A stretch of 64,000 nucleotides of DNA from Oryzisolibacter propanilivorax (GTDB taxonomy: Bacteria > Pseudomonadota > Gammaproteobacteria > Burkholderiales > Burkholderiaceae_C), in assembly GCF_900103645.1 (NCBI RefSeq), contig NZ_FNHP01000003.1, positions 310,001 through 374,000 on the forward strand, given 5' to 3'. Below, in pieces: positions 40,457-49,235 of this stretch. Numbering within the stretch: the first letter of the stretch is position 1; each line of letters starts with the position of its first letter. The notes beneath the pieces are model-generated. The model saw nothing but the letters and a program-made list of their open reading frames with translations, was not told the DNA's origin and made no database searches. Position numbers and translations under genes: made by a program.

Positions 40457-40690
40457 ATGAGCGCCACTAGAAAGCTGTTGGCCGAGGGCCTGGGCGACGC
40501 CGTCGGCTTCGTGGTCGGCGCGCTGTCCGGCTTCGGCACGGCGCTGCTGCTGGGAATGGACCTGTTCGCCCCTGGCTACGGCACGGGCAGCCTGGCCGGC
40601 ATCGCGCTGGTCGGTCTGGGCGGTGGTGTCGGGGTCACCGTGGCGCGGCGCTGGCGCACGCGGCGCGCGGCCGCCGTCCTCGTGGAATAG
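40457..40690 (+). CDS. Small Gly-rich membrane protein, unknown
   Basis: A 77-residue protein with two hydrophobic, Gly/Ala-rich spans (about residues 15-36 and 44-62) and a basic RRWRTRRAA tail. The ATG is eight bases after the moxR stop and the stop is two bases before the GNAT start, so all three look co-transcribed. I do not recognise the family. Because MoxR/VWA pairs often act on membrane or metal complexes, a link is possible but unproven. Confidence 0.7.
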   Translation: MSATRKLLAEGLGDAVGFVVGALSGFGTALLLGMDLFAPGYGTGSLAGIALVGLGGGVGVTVARRWRTRRAAAVLVE

Positions 40691-40692
40691 AC

Positions 40693-41295
40693 ATGGCTTT
40701 CGTCGAACCCGTCACCCTGCACGGTCGCGGCGTGCGCCTGGAGCCGCTGGCGCTGCAGCACGAGGCCGGGTTGGCCGCCGCCGCCGCCGATGGCGAGTTG
40801 TGGCGCATCCGCGTGACCAGCGTGCCCGAGCCGCAGGACACGCGCGCCTATATCGAGAACGCACTGGCGATGCGCGCGGACGGCCAGCGCTTTCCCTTCG
40901 CCGTGCTCGACGACGCCATGGGCCGGGTGCTGGGCAGCACCAGCTACCACGACATCCTGCCGGCCGTGCGGCGCCTGGAGATCGGCTGGACCTGGTATGC
41001 GCAAAGCAGCCAGCGCACGCACGTGAACACCGCCGCCAAGCTGCTGCTGCTGACCCACGCCTTCGACACGCTGGGCTGCCATGTCGTCGGCTGGCGCACC
41101 GATAACTACAACTTCGCCAGCCAGCGCGCCATCGAGCGGCTGGGGGCGAAGAAGGACGGCGTCATCCGCGGCCATGCGCTGCGCCGCGACGGCACCATCC
41201 GCGACACCGTCATGTACAGCATGCGCAGTGGCGAGTGGCCCGAAGCGCGGGCACAATTGCTATATCTTTTGCAGCAACATGCCGATATTTCATAA
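40693..41295 (+). CDS. GNAT acetyltransferase, RimJ/RimL type
   Basis: A 200-residue acetyl-CoA-dependent N-acetyltransferase. It has the RimJ/L start VTLHGRGVRLEPLALQH, the LGSTSYHDI and LEIGWTWYAQSSQRTHVNTAAKLLLLTHAF core, and NFASQRAIERLGAKKDGVIRGH. Substrates may be N-terminal amines, small amines or antibiotics. The last dozen residues (AQLLYLLQQHADIS) and the stop codon are encoded by a copy of the dispersed repeat, so the original C-terminus was probably replaced. It sits between the small membrane gene and the VWA gene. Confidence 0.9.
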   Translation: MAFVEPVTLHGRGVRLEPLALQHEAGLAAAAADGELWRIRVTSVPEPQDTRAYIENALAMRADGQRFPFAVLDDAMGRVLGSTSYHDILPAVRRLEIGWTWYAQSSQRTHVNTAAKLLLLTHAFDTLGCHVVGWRTDNYNFASQRAIERLGAKKDGVIRGHALRRDGTIRDTVMYSMRSGEWPEARAQLLYLLQQHADIS

Positions 41296-41322
41296 GGGCC
41301 AGCGCAGGTTTTCGTCTGAAAC
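41256..41322 (+). repeat. Dispersed repeat, copy 10, overlapping the GNAT C-terminus
   Basis: Reads TTGCTATATCTTTTGCAGCA, a diverged centre with ATAAGGGCCAG, then CAGGTTTTCGTCTGAAA. The first 40 bases are the end of the acetyltransferase coding sequence. Confidence 0.65.
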
Positions 41323-41373
41323 CTGGGGCCGGCCAGCCACGACTGCCCGACCGCGGGCGCGAGGGGAGCAGCC

Positions 41374-42561
41374 ATGCTGATCGACTTCTTCTACGCCCTG
41401 CGCGCCGCCAAGCTGCCGGTGTCGGTGCGCGAGTTCCTGACCCTGCTCGAAGCCCTGGCCGCCGGCGTGGCCGGGCCGCGCTCCGAAGACGCCTGGAGCA
41501 TGGAGGATTTCTACCACCTGGCGCGCACTGCCCTGGTCAAGGACGAGAAGCACTTCGACAAGTTCGACCGCGCCTTCGCCGCCTATTTCAAGGGCGTCGA
41601 GCTGCTGACCGACCTGACCCAGGAACTGCCGGCCGACTGGCTGCGCAAGATGCTCGAGCGCGAGCTGACGCCCGAGCAGAAGGCCGTCATCGAGAAGATG
41701 GGCTGGGACGAGCTGATGGAGACACTGAAAAAGCGTCTGGAGGAGCAAAAGGGCCGGCATGAGGGCGGCAACAAGTGGATCGGCACCGGCGGCACCAGCC
41801 CCTTCGGCCACGGCGGCTACAACCCGCAGGGCATCCGCATCGGCGGGCCCGGGCGCAACAAGAGTGCCGTGAAAGTGTGGGAACAGCGCGCCTACCGCGA
41901 TTACGACGACACCCAGGAGCTGGGCACGCGCAACATCAAGGTCGCCCTGCGCCGGCTGCGCAAGTTCGCCCGCGCCGGCAGCGAACTGGAACTGGACCTG
42001 CCGGACACCATCCGCTCCACGGCCGCCAACGCCGGCTGGCTCGACATCAAGATGGTCCCGGAGCGGCACAACAACGTGAAGTTGCTGCTGCTGATGGACG
42101 TGGGCGGCACCATGGACGAGCATGTGCAGCGCGTCGAGGAGCTGTTCTCTGCCGTCAAGGCCGAGTTCAAGCACCTGGAGTTCTATTACTTCCACAACTG
42201 TGTGTACGACTTCATGTGGAAGAACAACCGGCGCCGCTTCGCCGAGAAGTTCGCCACCTGGGACATCCTGCGCAAGTACAACAAGGACTACAAGCTGGTC
42301 TTCGTCGGCGACGCGACCATGAGCCCCTATGAGATCCTGCAGCCCGGCGGCAGCGTCGAGTACAACAACGAGGAGCCCGGCGCCGAGTGGCTGCAGCGCC
42401 TGACGCACGCCTTCCCGCACTTCGCCTGGATCAACCCCGAGCCGCAGGGCGTCTGGCAGTACCGCCAGAGCATTGGCCTGGTGCAGCAGCTCATGGGCGG
42501 GCGCATGTTCCCACTGTCCCTCAAGGGATTGGAGGACGCGATGCGGCTGCTGTCCAAATGA
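41374..42561 (+). CDS. VWA-domain protein, CoxE-like partner of MoxR
   Basis: A 395-residue cytosolic protein: an N-terminal helical part (MLIDFFYALRAAKLPVSVREFLTLLEAL), a Gly-rich linker (GGNKWIGTGGTSPFGHGGYNPQGIRIGG, residues about 129-157) and a VWA domain from about residue 220 (NNVKLLLLMDVGGTMDE). The metal-ion-dependent adhesion site, normally DxSxS, reads DVGGT, so the two serines are missing although later parts (FVGDATMSP) are present. Metal binding may therefore be altered. It follows the GNAT gene and overlaps tamA by four bases. Confidence 0.9.
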   Translation: MLIDFFYALRAAKLPVSVREFLTLLEALAAGVAGPRSEDAWSMEDFYHLARTALVKDEKHFDKFDRAFAAYFKGVELLTDLTQELPADWLRKMLERELTPEQKAVIEKMGWDELMETLKKRLEEQKGRHEGGNKWIGTGGTSPFGHGGYNPQGIRIGGPGRNKSAVKVWEQRAYRDYDDTQELGTRNIKVALRRLRKFARAGSELELDLPDTIRSTAANAGWLDIKMVPERHNNVKLLLLMDVGGTMDEHVQRVEELFSAVKAEFKHLEFYYFHNCVYDFMWKNNRRRFAEKFATWDILRKYNKDYKLVFVGDATMSPYEILQPGGSVEYNNEEPGAEWLQRLTHAFPHFAWINPEPQGVWQYRQSIGLVQQLMGGRMFPLSLKGLEDAMRLLSK

Positions 42562-44537
42562 ATAATGCCCGCGTGACCTCCACCGCCCAGCCCACCTCCG
42601 CCCTCGTCCGCCGCGCCCGCTGGCCGGCCCTGCTGATCCCCCTGCTGCTGGCCGCTGCCCTGCCCGGCTGCGGCGTCCTGAAGGACGCCTTCCAGAGCGA
42701 ACGCCGCACCGACGAGCGGCGCGATGCCATCGAGTCCGACACACCCGCCGAAAGCGGCCCGGACGCCTTTGCCTTCAATGTCGAGGCCGAAGACCAGGAC
42801 GTGCGCGAATACCTGGCGCGCCACATGCAGCTGCAGCGCTTCGCCCACCTGCCCGACTTGCAGGATGCCGAGCTGCGCCGCCTGCTGGGCGCGGCCGAGG
42901 CCGACGCGCGCGAACTGCTGGCCACGCTGGGCTACTTCAGCCCGACACTGACCATCGCGCTGCACGACAACCCGGCGCCCGGCGCCGGCCAGCGGCGCGA
43001 CACGCCGGCGCGCACCATCACCGTGAACGTGCAGCCGGGCGAGCGCACGCAGATCGCCAAGGCCGCAGTGCAGGTGCTGGGCAGCGACGCACCCGCGCAG
43101 CGCCCCGATGCCGCCGAGCTGCAGGCGCGCCAGGACCGGCTGCAGCGCGGCTTCGGCCTGCAGCCGGGCGCGCCCTTCACCCAGCGCGACTGGGACGACG
43201 CCAAGTCGCAGGGCCTGCGCCAGCTGCAGGCGCAGCGCTACGCGCTGGCGCGCATCGACAAGAGCCGTGCCGAGGTCGACGCCGACCGCGCCCGCGCCGA
43301 GCTGCAGGTGCAATACGCGCCGGGGCCGGACCTGCGCTTCGGCGCGCTGCAGATCCAGGGCAGCGAGCGCTACGACAGCGAGGGCCTGCGCAACCTGGCG
43401 CGCCTGCCGGTGGGCGCCCCGTACGACCAGCAAAAGCTGCTCGACACCCAGCAGCGCCTGGCCAGCAGCGGCTACTACGACGCCGTGTTCCTGGCGCTGG
43501 ACACCGAAGGCGTGGACAAGGATGCCGCCCAGGCCACCGTGCCCGTGACCGCGCAGGTGCGCGAGGCGCCGCTGCAAAAGGCGGTGTTCGGCGTCGGCCT
43601 GTCGACCGACACCGGCCCGCGCATGTCGCTGGACCACACGCACAACCGGCTGCCGCTCATCGGCTGGCGCGCGCTGTCCAAGGTGGAGCTCAGCCGCAAG
43701 CACAAGCTGCTGTCCACCGACTGGACCGCCCTGCCCGGCCCGGACGGCTGGCGCTGGTTCACCGGCCTGCAGCTGCAGCGCGAGACCACCGGCAGCTACG
43801 AGGTCAACAGCAGCCGGGTGCGCGCCGGGCGCACCAAGGGCTCGGACCACATCGACCGCAGCTACTTCCTGCAGTTCGACGCCGCCAGCAACCAGGGCCC
43901 GGACGCGCCGCCGTCCAGCAGCGCCATCACCGCCAACTACGGTTGGACCGGGCGCTACTTCAACGACAACCAGAATCCCACCAGCGGTTACGGCCTAGCG
44001 GCCGAGCTGGGCGTGGGCACCACGCTGGTGCCCGAGCGCGACCTGTTCACCCGCACCCTGGTGCGCTGGCAGTCGTTCATCGACACCGGCCGCGTGCAGG
44101 TGGCCGAGGGCATCAGCCGCGCCAGCCGCCTGTCGCTGCGCCTGGAGGGCGGCGCGGTGCTGGCGCGCGAGGGGGCGACCATTCCCGTCACGCAGCTGTT
44201 CCTGACCGGCGGCGACACCACCGTGCGCGGCTACGGCTGGAAGAAGATCGGCGCGCGCACCGTGAACGACACTCTGTTCGGCGGGCGCTACCTGGCGGTG
44301 GGCAGCGTGGAGTGGCAGCGCCCGATCACCATCCGCGGCAACCACGTGGATTTCGAGAGCGCCACCTTCGTCGACGTGGGCGCGGTGGCCGACAAGCTGG
44401 GCGACCTGAAGCCGCACGTCGGTGTGGGCGCCGGCCTGCGCTGGCGCAGCCCCGTGGGGCCGCTGCAGGCGGACGTCGCCTACGGCGTGCAGGATCGCCA
44501 GCTGCGCCTGCACCTGCGGCTGGGCTACACCTTCTGA
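42558..44537 (+). CDS. tamA: TamA-like outer-membrane BamA-superfamily protein
   Basis: A 659-residue protein: N-terminal signal, POTRA-type repeats (about residues 75-320) and a 16-strand barrel ending in LGYTF with the C-terminal aromatic residue. The barrel has the family motifs QLFLTGGDTTVRGYGW (the VRGF-type loop) and VGAGLRWRSPVGPLQADVAYGV. With TamB it moves proteins or phospholipids to the outer membrane. The signal ends LAAALPGCG with a lipobox-like Cys 38, unusual for TamA. The start overlaps the VWA stop (ATGA, 42558-42561). tamB follows after 205 bases. Confidence 0.93.
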   Translation: MNNARVTSTAQPTSALVRRARWPALLIPLLLAAALPGCGVLKDAFQSERRTDERRDAIESDTPAESGPDAFAFNVEAEDQDVREYLARHMQLQRFAHLPDLQDAELRRLLGAAEADARELLATLGYFSPTLTIALHDNPAPGAGQRRDTPARTITVNVQPGERTQIAKAAVQVLGSDAPAQRPDAAELQARQDRLQRGFGLQPGAPFTQRDWDDAKSQGLRQLQAQRYALARIDKSRAEVDADRARAELQVQYAPGPDLRFGALQIQGSERYDSEGLRNLARLPVGAPYDQQKLLDTQQRLASSGYYDAVFLALDTEGVDKDAAQATVPVTAQVREAPLQKAVFGVGLSTDTGPRMSLDHTHNRLPLIGWRALSKVELSRKHKLLSTDWTALPGPDGWRWFTGLQLQRETTGSYEVNSSRVRAGRTKGSDHIDRSYFLQFDAASNQGPDAPPSSSAITANYGWTGRYFNDNQNPTSGYGLAAELGVGTTLVPERDLFTRTLVRWQSFIDTGRVQVAEGISRASRLSLRLEGGAVLAREGATIPVTQLFLTGGDTTVRGYGWKKIGARTVNDTLFGGRYLAVGSVEWQRPITIRGNHVDFESATFVDVGAVADKLGDLKPHVGVGAGLRWRSPVGPLQADVAYGVQDRQLRLHLRLGYTF

Positions 44538-44606
44538 TTGCTAGTCTTTCTGTAGCTGCAGGCCATTGAAACATATGGGCTGGCAGCACCTTTCATCAAG
44601 ATTCCG
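44538..44606 (+). repeat. Dispersed repeat, copy 11
   Basis: Reads TTGCTAGTCTTTCTGTAGCTG, then CAGGCCATTGAAACATATGGGCT and GGCAGCACCTTTCATCAAG. It starts at the base after the tamA stop. GCCAT/ATGGg pairing in its centre replaces CCCTT/AAGGG of copy 4. Two CTCCTACA words follow at 44640-44670. Confidence 0.8.
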
Positions 44607-44742
44607 GGCCATGGTTCAAATGCCAGGCCCACCCGCTGCTCCTACAGCCGCTGCGCGCCTGCTCCTACACGGCAGGGTGCTGCGCCGTCCCGACCAGCGT
44701 CTCCCCGGCAGGTAAGCTGGCCGCTGTTTTACCTCCCGTTGC

Positions 44743-47700
44743 ATGGCTTCGTCCCCCACCCCTGACCCCTACGCCGCTGCGGTGGCCCCCTCCCCCGCGC
44801 CCCTGCGCAAGAGCCGCTGGCGCTGGCTGTGGCGCGCGCTGGCGCTACTGGCCGTGCTGCTGGTGGCGCTGCTGGCCGGCCTGTGGTGGTGGAGCGGCAG
44901 CAGCAGCTCGCTGAACACCGTGGTCGAGCGCGCCGCGCGCTACCTGCCCGAGGGCCAGCAGCTGCAGGCCGAGGGCGTTACCGGCTCGCTGCGCACCGGC
45001 GGGCACATCGACCGGCTGCGCTGGAGCAACGCCACCCTGGCCGTGGAGGCGCGCGACATCGACATCGGCTGGAGCTTGGCGCCGCTGCTCGAGCGCCAGC
45101 TGAAACTCGGCGAGGTGCACGCCGCCAGCGTCACCCTCACCGCCCAGGGCGACGCGCCCGAGGACGACGGCCCGCCCGAGCCGCTGCAGGAGTTGGTGCT
45201 GCCCATCCACATCGACCTGCCGTTTCGCATCGACCACCTGCTGTGGACCGGCCGCGACCCGGATGCCAAACCCATCGCCATCGACGACCTGGCCGGCCGC
45301 TACCGCTACGACGGCGAGCAGCACCAACTGACGGTGGACCATGTCGAGCTGGCCCAGGGCCGCTACGGCCTGGAGGCCACGCTGGGCGCGCGCGCGCCGA
45401 TGGAGCTGCAGGCTAGCTTGAACGGCGCCGTGCGCTCGGCCGTGCCGGGCAGCGAGGCCACGCTACAGGCCCTGGCCAGCGCCCAGGTGACCGGCACCCT
45501 GGCCGGGCGCGAGGCACGCCTGGACGTGACCGGGCAACTGCGCGGCAGCGCAGCCCCGGCCAGCAGCGCAGCCCCGGCCAGCAGCGCGGACGAGGCGCAG
45601 GATGCGAAGGCTGACGAAGCCGCTTCCGGCGCCCAAGCCAGCGCCGCGCCCGATGCCAACGCCCCGCTGCGCGCCGACGTGCAGGGGCGCATCGCCCCCT
45701 GGCTGGCGCAGCCCCTGGAAAAGGCCCAGGCCGACGTGCAGGGCCTGAACCTGGCGCTGCTGTGGCCACAGGCGCCGGCCACGCTGCTGGACGGCCACGC
45801 CGCCGTGCTGCCCGAGGGCGAGGGCGGCTGGCGCATCGACGCCGACCTGACCAACGCCGAGTCCGGCCCCTGGGACAGGCAGCACCTGCCAGTGCAGGCC
45901 CTGCAGGCCGAGGCCACTTACGACGGCGAGACCTGGGACGTGCCGCGCGCGCACCTGCAGGCCGGCGGCGGCAGCATCGACGCGCACGGCCGCTACACGC
46001 CCGCAACGCAATCACTGGAAGCCGAAGCACGCCTGGCTGGCGTCAACCCCGCGCAGCTGTACTCCCGCCTGGCGCCCGCGCCCCTGTCGGGCACGGCCAG
46101 CGCCAGCGGCAGCGCCTCGGGCGACAGTGCGGTGCGCTTCGCCGCCGACCTGCGCGCCGCCCCGGCGCCGCGCCGCGCACGCGCCGGCAAGGCCGGCGAC
46201 CTGGCGGCGATCGCGCTGCAGCGCCTGGCGACCGAGGGCCGCTGGCACGAGGCGCGCGTCGACATCCCCCGCCTGCTGCTGCAGGCCGAGGGCGCGCAGG
46301 TGCAGGCGCAGCAGCTGCAGATCAACACCCGCACCCTGGCGGTGCGCGGCCGCATGCAGGCGCAGGTGCCCGGCGCCACGCTGCAGACGGACGGCCGCAT
46401 GGCGCCCGACGACGGCGCCGGCACGCTGGCGCTCAAACTGGCCGACGCGCAGCGCCTGCAGGGCTGGCTGGCGCAGGTCGGCGCGCCGCCGCTGGGCCTG
46501 GCGCTGGACGGCCGCGCCGACCTGGACGCCCAGTGGCGCGGCGGCTGGCAGTCGACGCAGCGCCAGCTGCAGGGCGCCGGGTTGCTGGCGGCCGATGCAA
46601 GCCCGGCCACCGGCCCCGCTGGCGCCTTCACCCTGCAGGCCACATTGCGCGCCCCGCAGCTGCGCCTCACGCGCGCCGCCCAGGGCGACGCCGGCGCGCT
46701 GAACCTGGAGTTCGCGCGCACCAGTGCATCGCTGCGCGGCGGCCTGTCCGACCTGTCCATCGACTACGACGGCGTGCTGCGCCAGGGCGGCGACCAGCAG
46801 CAGGCCGACGTGCACCTGCGCGCCACCGCCGCCAGCCAGGGCTCGGGCCGCTGGCGCGCCCGCGTGGGCGAGTTGCGCGTGCAGGCGCGCATGAAGGACC
46901 AGCCCGGCCCATGGACGCTGCGCCTGGCCGAACCCGTCACCGTGGATCTGCAGCAGCAGCCGCGCCTGACCGTCGAGACCTCGGCCGCCAGCGCCCGCCT
47001 GACCGGCCCCGAGCCTGGCGAGGTGCAGCTGCGCTGGCAGCCGCTGCGCTACGCCCAGGGCGCGCAGGGCGGCATGGAGCTGACCAGCCAGGGCACGCTG
47101 CAGGGCCTGCCGCTGGCCTGGGCCAATGCCTTCCAGACCGACGGCCAGGGGGCACTGGCCAAGCTGAACGTCTCGGGTGACCTGGTGTTGTCCGGCAACT
47201 GGGACGTGGCCGCCACGCCCGGCGGCCTGCGTGCGCGCGCCGGCCTGCGCCGCACCTCGGGCGACATCCGCATGCTGACCAGCGAGGCGCTGGACGCGCC
47301 GGGCGTCACCGTGGTGCGCAGCAGCGGCGAGGGCCAAGGCGCGGGCGCGCCGAAGGCCGACACCAGCGCCACCACCTCCGCCGGGCTGCGCGAGCTGGCG
47401 CTGGAGGTCGCCGCCGACGGCAACGACGTGCGCGCCAACCTGTCCTGGGACAGCGCCCGCGCCGGCCGCGTACAGGCCGACGGCAGCACGCGCCTGGTGC
47501 AGTCCGCCGATGGCGGCTGGCAGTGGCCGGCCGACGCGCCGCTGGCCGCGCAGGTGCGCGCCGAGCTGCCCGAGGTGGGCGTGTGGTCGGTGCTGGCGCC
47601 GCCCGGCTGGCGCGTGCAGGGCACGCTGAGCGCCGATATGCGCCTGTCGGGCAGCCGCAGCGCGCCGCAATGGAACGGCCAGTTGGCCGCCGATCGCTTC

Positions 47701-48954
47701 GCCATCCGCTCGCTGCTGGACGGCGTGGACCTGCAGGACGGGCGCCTGCGCGCCACGCTGCAGGGCGAGCAGCTCACCATCACCGAGCTGCACCTGAAGG
47801 GCGGGCGCGGCAGCCGCGCGCGCATCGCCGGCTACAGCGGCAACCGCACCGCCGCGCCGCTGGACGGCGGCACGCTGGACGGCGGCGGCACGCTGTCGTG
47901 GGCCGGCGCCGCGGGGGGCGAAGGCGGCCTTTCGGGCATCCGCATGGACCTGCGCGCGCGCGCCAAGGCGCTGCAGGTGCTGGTGCGCGCCGACCGGCAG
48001 GTCAGCGTCTCGGGCGATCTGAACGCCCGGCTGCAGGGCGGCCAGGTGGTGCTGCGCGGCGACCTGACGGTGGACCGCGCCACCATCATCCTGCCCGAGG
48101 CCGGCGCGCCGTCGCTGGGCGACGACGTGGTGGTGCGCTCGGCCGCGCTGGACAAGGCGGCCGCCGAGAAGGCGCAGAAAGCGGCCAAGCGCGCGCAGGG
48201 CAGCGAGCAGCCCGGCAGCGTGCAGGCCGCGCGCACGCCGGACGTGGCCGTCAAGCTCGACCTGGGTCAGGACTTCGCCCTGCAGGGCCGGGGCGTGACC
48301 ACGCGCCTGACCGGGCAGCTGGCCATCACCAGCAGCGCCGCCACCGCCGGCCAGCCGCGCGTGACCGGCGAGGTGCGCACCGAGCAAGGTCGCTACCGCG
48401 CCTGGGGCCAGTCGCTGGACATCGAGACCGGCCTGCTGCGCTTCAACGGCCCCTACGACAACCCGGCGCTGGACGTGCTGGCGCTGCGCCCGAACATCCC
48501 CGTGCGCGCCGGCGTGCAGGTCACTGGCAGCGCCCAGGCGCCGCGCGTGCGCCTGTACTCGGAGCCCGAGATGCCCGATGCGGAAAAGCTCTCCTGGGTG
48601 GTGCTGGGCCGCAGTGCCGCGGGCGGCGGCGCCGAGGCGGCGCTGTTGCAGCAGGCAGCGCTGGCCTTCCTGAGCGGCGACGGCAGCAAGAGCAGCAGCG
48701 GCGGCATCGCCCAGCGCCTGGGCCTGGACGAGATCGGCTTCAAGGGCCCGGGCCAGGGCGAGGATGCCAGCAGCGCCGCGCTGACCCTGGGCAAGCGCCT
48801 GTCGCGCGACCTGTACGTGACCTACGAGCGCAGCCTGTCGGGCGCCATGGGCACGCTGTTCATCTTCTACGACCTGTCCAAGCGGCTGACGCTGCGCGGC
48901 CAGACGGGCGAGAAGAGCGCCGTCGACCTGATCTACACGGTGCGCTACGACTGA
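44743..48954 (+). CDS. tamB: Translocation and assembly module protein TamB
   Basis: A 1403-residue inner-membrane-anchored protein spanning the periplasm: one N-terminal span (about residues 26-50), then a very long Ala/Gln/Leu-rich beta-taco region, and the conserved DUF490 C-terminus (VTGEVRTEQGRYRAWGQSLDIETG, ADKLSWVVLGR-like DAEKLSWVVLGRSAAGGG, LTLGKRLSRDLYVTYERSLSGAMG). Members bridge to TamA and are now viewed as lipid-transfer conduits of the AsmA-like group. It pairs with tamA just upstream. A 35-residue Ala/Ser-rich insert near residue 270 (ASSAAPASSADEAQDAK) looks like low-complexity expansion with a short internal repeat. Confidence 0.95.
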   Translation: MASSPTPDPYAAAVAPSPAPLRKSRWRWLWRALALLAVLLVALLAGLWWWSGSSSSLNTVVERAARYLPEGQQLQAEGVTGSLRTGGHIDRLRWSNATLAVEARDIDIGWSLAPLLERQLKLGEVHAASVTLTAQGDAPEDDGPPEPLQELVLPIHIDLPFRIDHLLWTGRDPDAKPIAIDDLAGRYRYDGEQHQLTVDHVELAQGRYGLEATLGARAPMELQASLNGAVRSAVPGSEATLQALASAQVTGTLAGREARLDVTGQLRGSAAPASSAAPASSADEAQDAKADEAASGAQASAAPDANAPLRADVQGRIAPWLAQPLEKAQADVQGLNLALLWPQAPATLLDGHAAVLPEGEGGWRIDADLTNAESGPWDRQHLPVQALQAEATYDGETWDVPRAHLQAGGGSIDAHGRYTPATQSLEAEARLAGVNPAQLYSRLAPAPLSGTASASGSASGDSAVRFAADLRAAPAPRRARAGKAGDLAAIALQRLATEGRWHEARVDIPRLLLQAEGAQVQAQQLQINTRTLAVRGRMQAQVPGATLQTDGRMAPDDGAGTLALKLADAQRLQGWLAQVGAPPLGLALDGRADLDAQWRGGWQSTQRQLQGAGLLAADASPATGPAGAFTLQATLRAPQLRLTRAAQGDAGALNLEFARTSASLRGGLSDLSIDYDGVLRQGGDQQQADVHLRATAASQGSGRWRARVGELRVQARMKDQPGPWTLRLAEPVTVDLQQQPRLTVETSAASARLTGPEPGEVQLRWQPLRYAQGAQGGMELTSQGTLQGLPLAWANAFQTDGQGALAKLNVSGDLVLSGNWDVAATPGGLRARAGLRRTSGDIRMLTSEALDAPGVTVVRSSGEGQGAGAPKADTSATTSAGLRELALEVAADGNDVRANLSWDSARAGRVQADGSTRLVQSADGGWQWPADAPLAAQVRAELPEVGVWSVLAPPGWRVQGTLSADMRLSGSRSAPQWNGQLAADRFAIRSLLDGVDLQDGRLRATLQGEQLTITELHLKGGRGSRARIAGYSGNRTAAPLDGGTLDGGGTLSWAGAAGGEGGLSGIRMDLRARAKALQVLVRADRQVSVSGDLNARLQGGQVVLRGDLTVDRATIILPEAGAPSLGDDVVVRSAALDKAAAEKAQKAAKRAQGSEQPGSVQAARTPDVAVKLDLGQDFALQGRGVTTRLTGQLAITSSAATAGQPRVTGEVRTEQGRYRAWGQSLDIETGLLRFNGPYDNPALDVLALRPNIPVRAGVQVTGSAQAPRVRLYSEPEMPDAEKLSWVVLGRSAAGGGAEAALLQQAALAFLSGDGSKSSSGGIAQRLGLDEIGFKGPGQGEDASSAALTLGKRLSRDLYVTYERSLSGAMGTLFIFYDLSKRLTLRGQTGEKSAVDLIYTVRYD

Positions 48955-48960
48955 ACGCAG

Positions 48961-49029
48961 GGTTTGGGGGTGTTTCAGGCTCCATGTCCTGACCGACAAA
49001 GGGCCTGCAGCTATCGAAAAAGTAGCACC
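48961..49029 (-). repeat. Dispersed repeat, copy 12
   Basis: On the minus strand it reads GTGCTACTTTTTCGATAGCTG, then CAGGCCCTTTGTCGGTCAGG and CCTGAAACACCCCCAAACC. It lies between tamB and the tRNA gene. Confidence 0.85.
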
Positions 49030-49089
49030 ACCCCGGGCCTGCAGGCCTGCCGGGGCGGCGGCGGGCGCTTACAATCGCGGGCTTTTCCG

Positions 49090-49164
49090 CTCCCCGTAGT
49101 TCAATGGATAGAACGGGCGCCTCCTAAGCGCCAGATACAGGTTCGATTCCTGTCGGGGGGACCA
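49090..49164 (+). tRNA. tRNA-Arg, anticodon CCT
   Basis: Complete cloverleaf: acceptor CTCCCCG pairs with CGGGGGG (one U:G pair at 2:71, then discriminator A and an encoded CCA at 49162-49164). The D arm is AGTTCAATGGATAGAAC, the anticodon stem GGCGC/GCGCC holds the loop CTCCTAA with anticodon CCT, and the T arm is ACAGG-TTCGATT-CCTGT. It reads AGG codons. No integrated element follows it. Confidence 0.97.
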
Positions 49165-49235
49165 CTCTCTTGCCCACGCGCTGGCGGGCCGCACCGCCCG
49201 CCCTGCCGCACGGCCACGGCCCTGCCCCACGCCGC

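Noticed and set aside
46012-48999. A 995-codon minus-strand open frame antisense to tamB
   Set aside because: Low-complexity antisense shadow; tamB on the plus strand has conserved domains and a proper partner.
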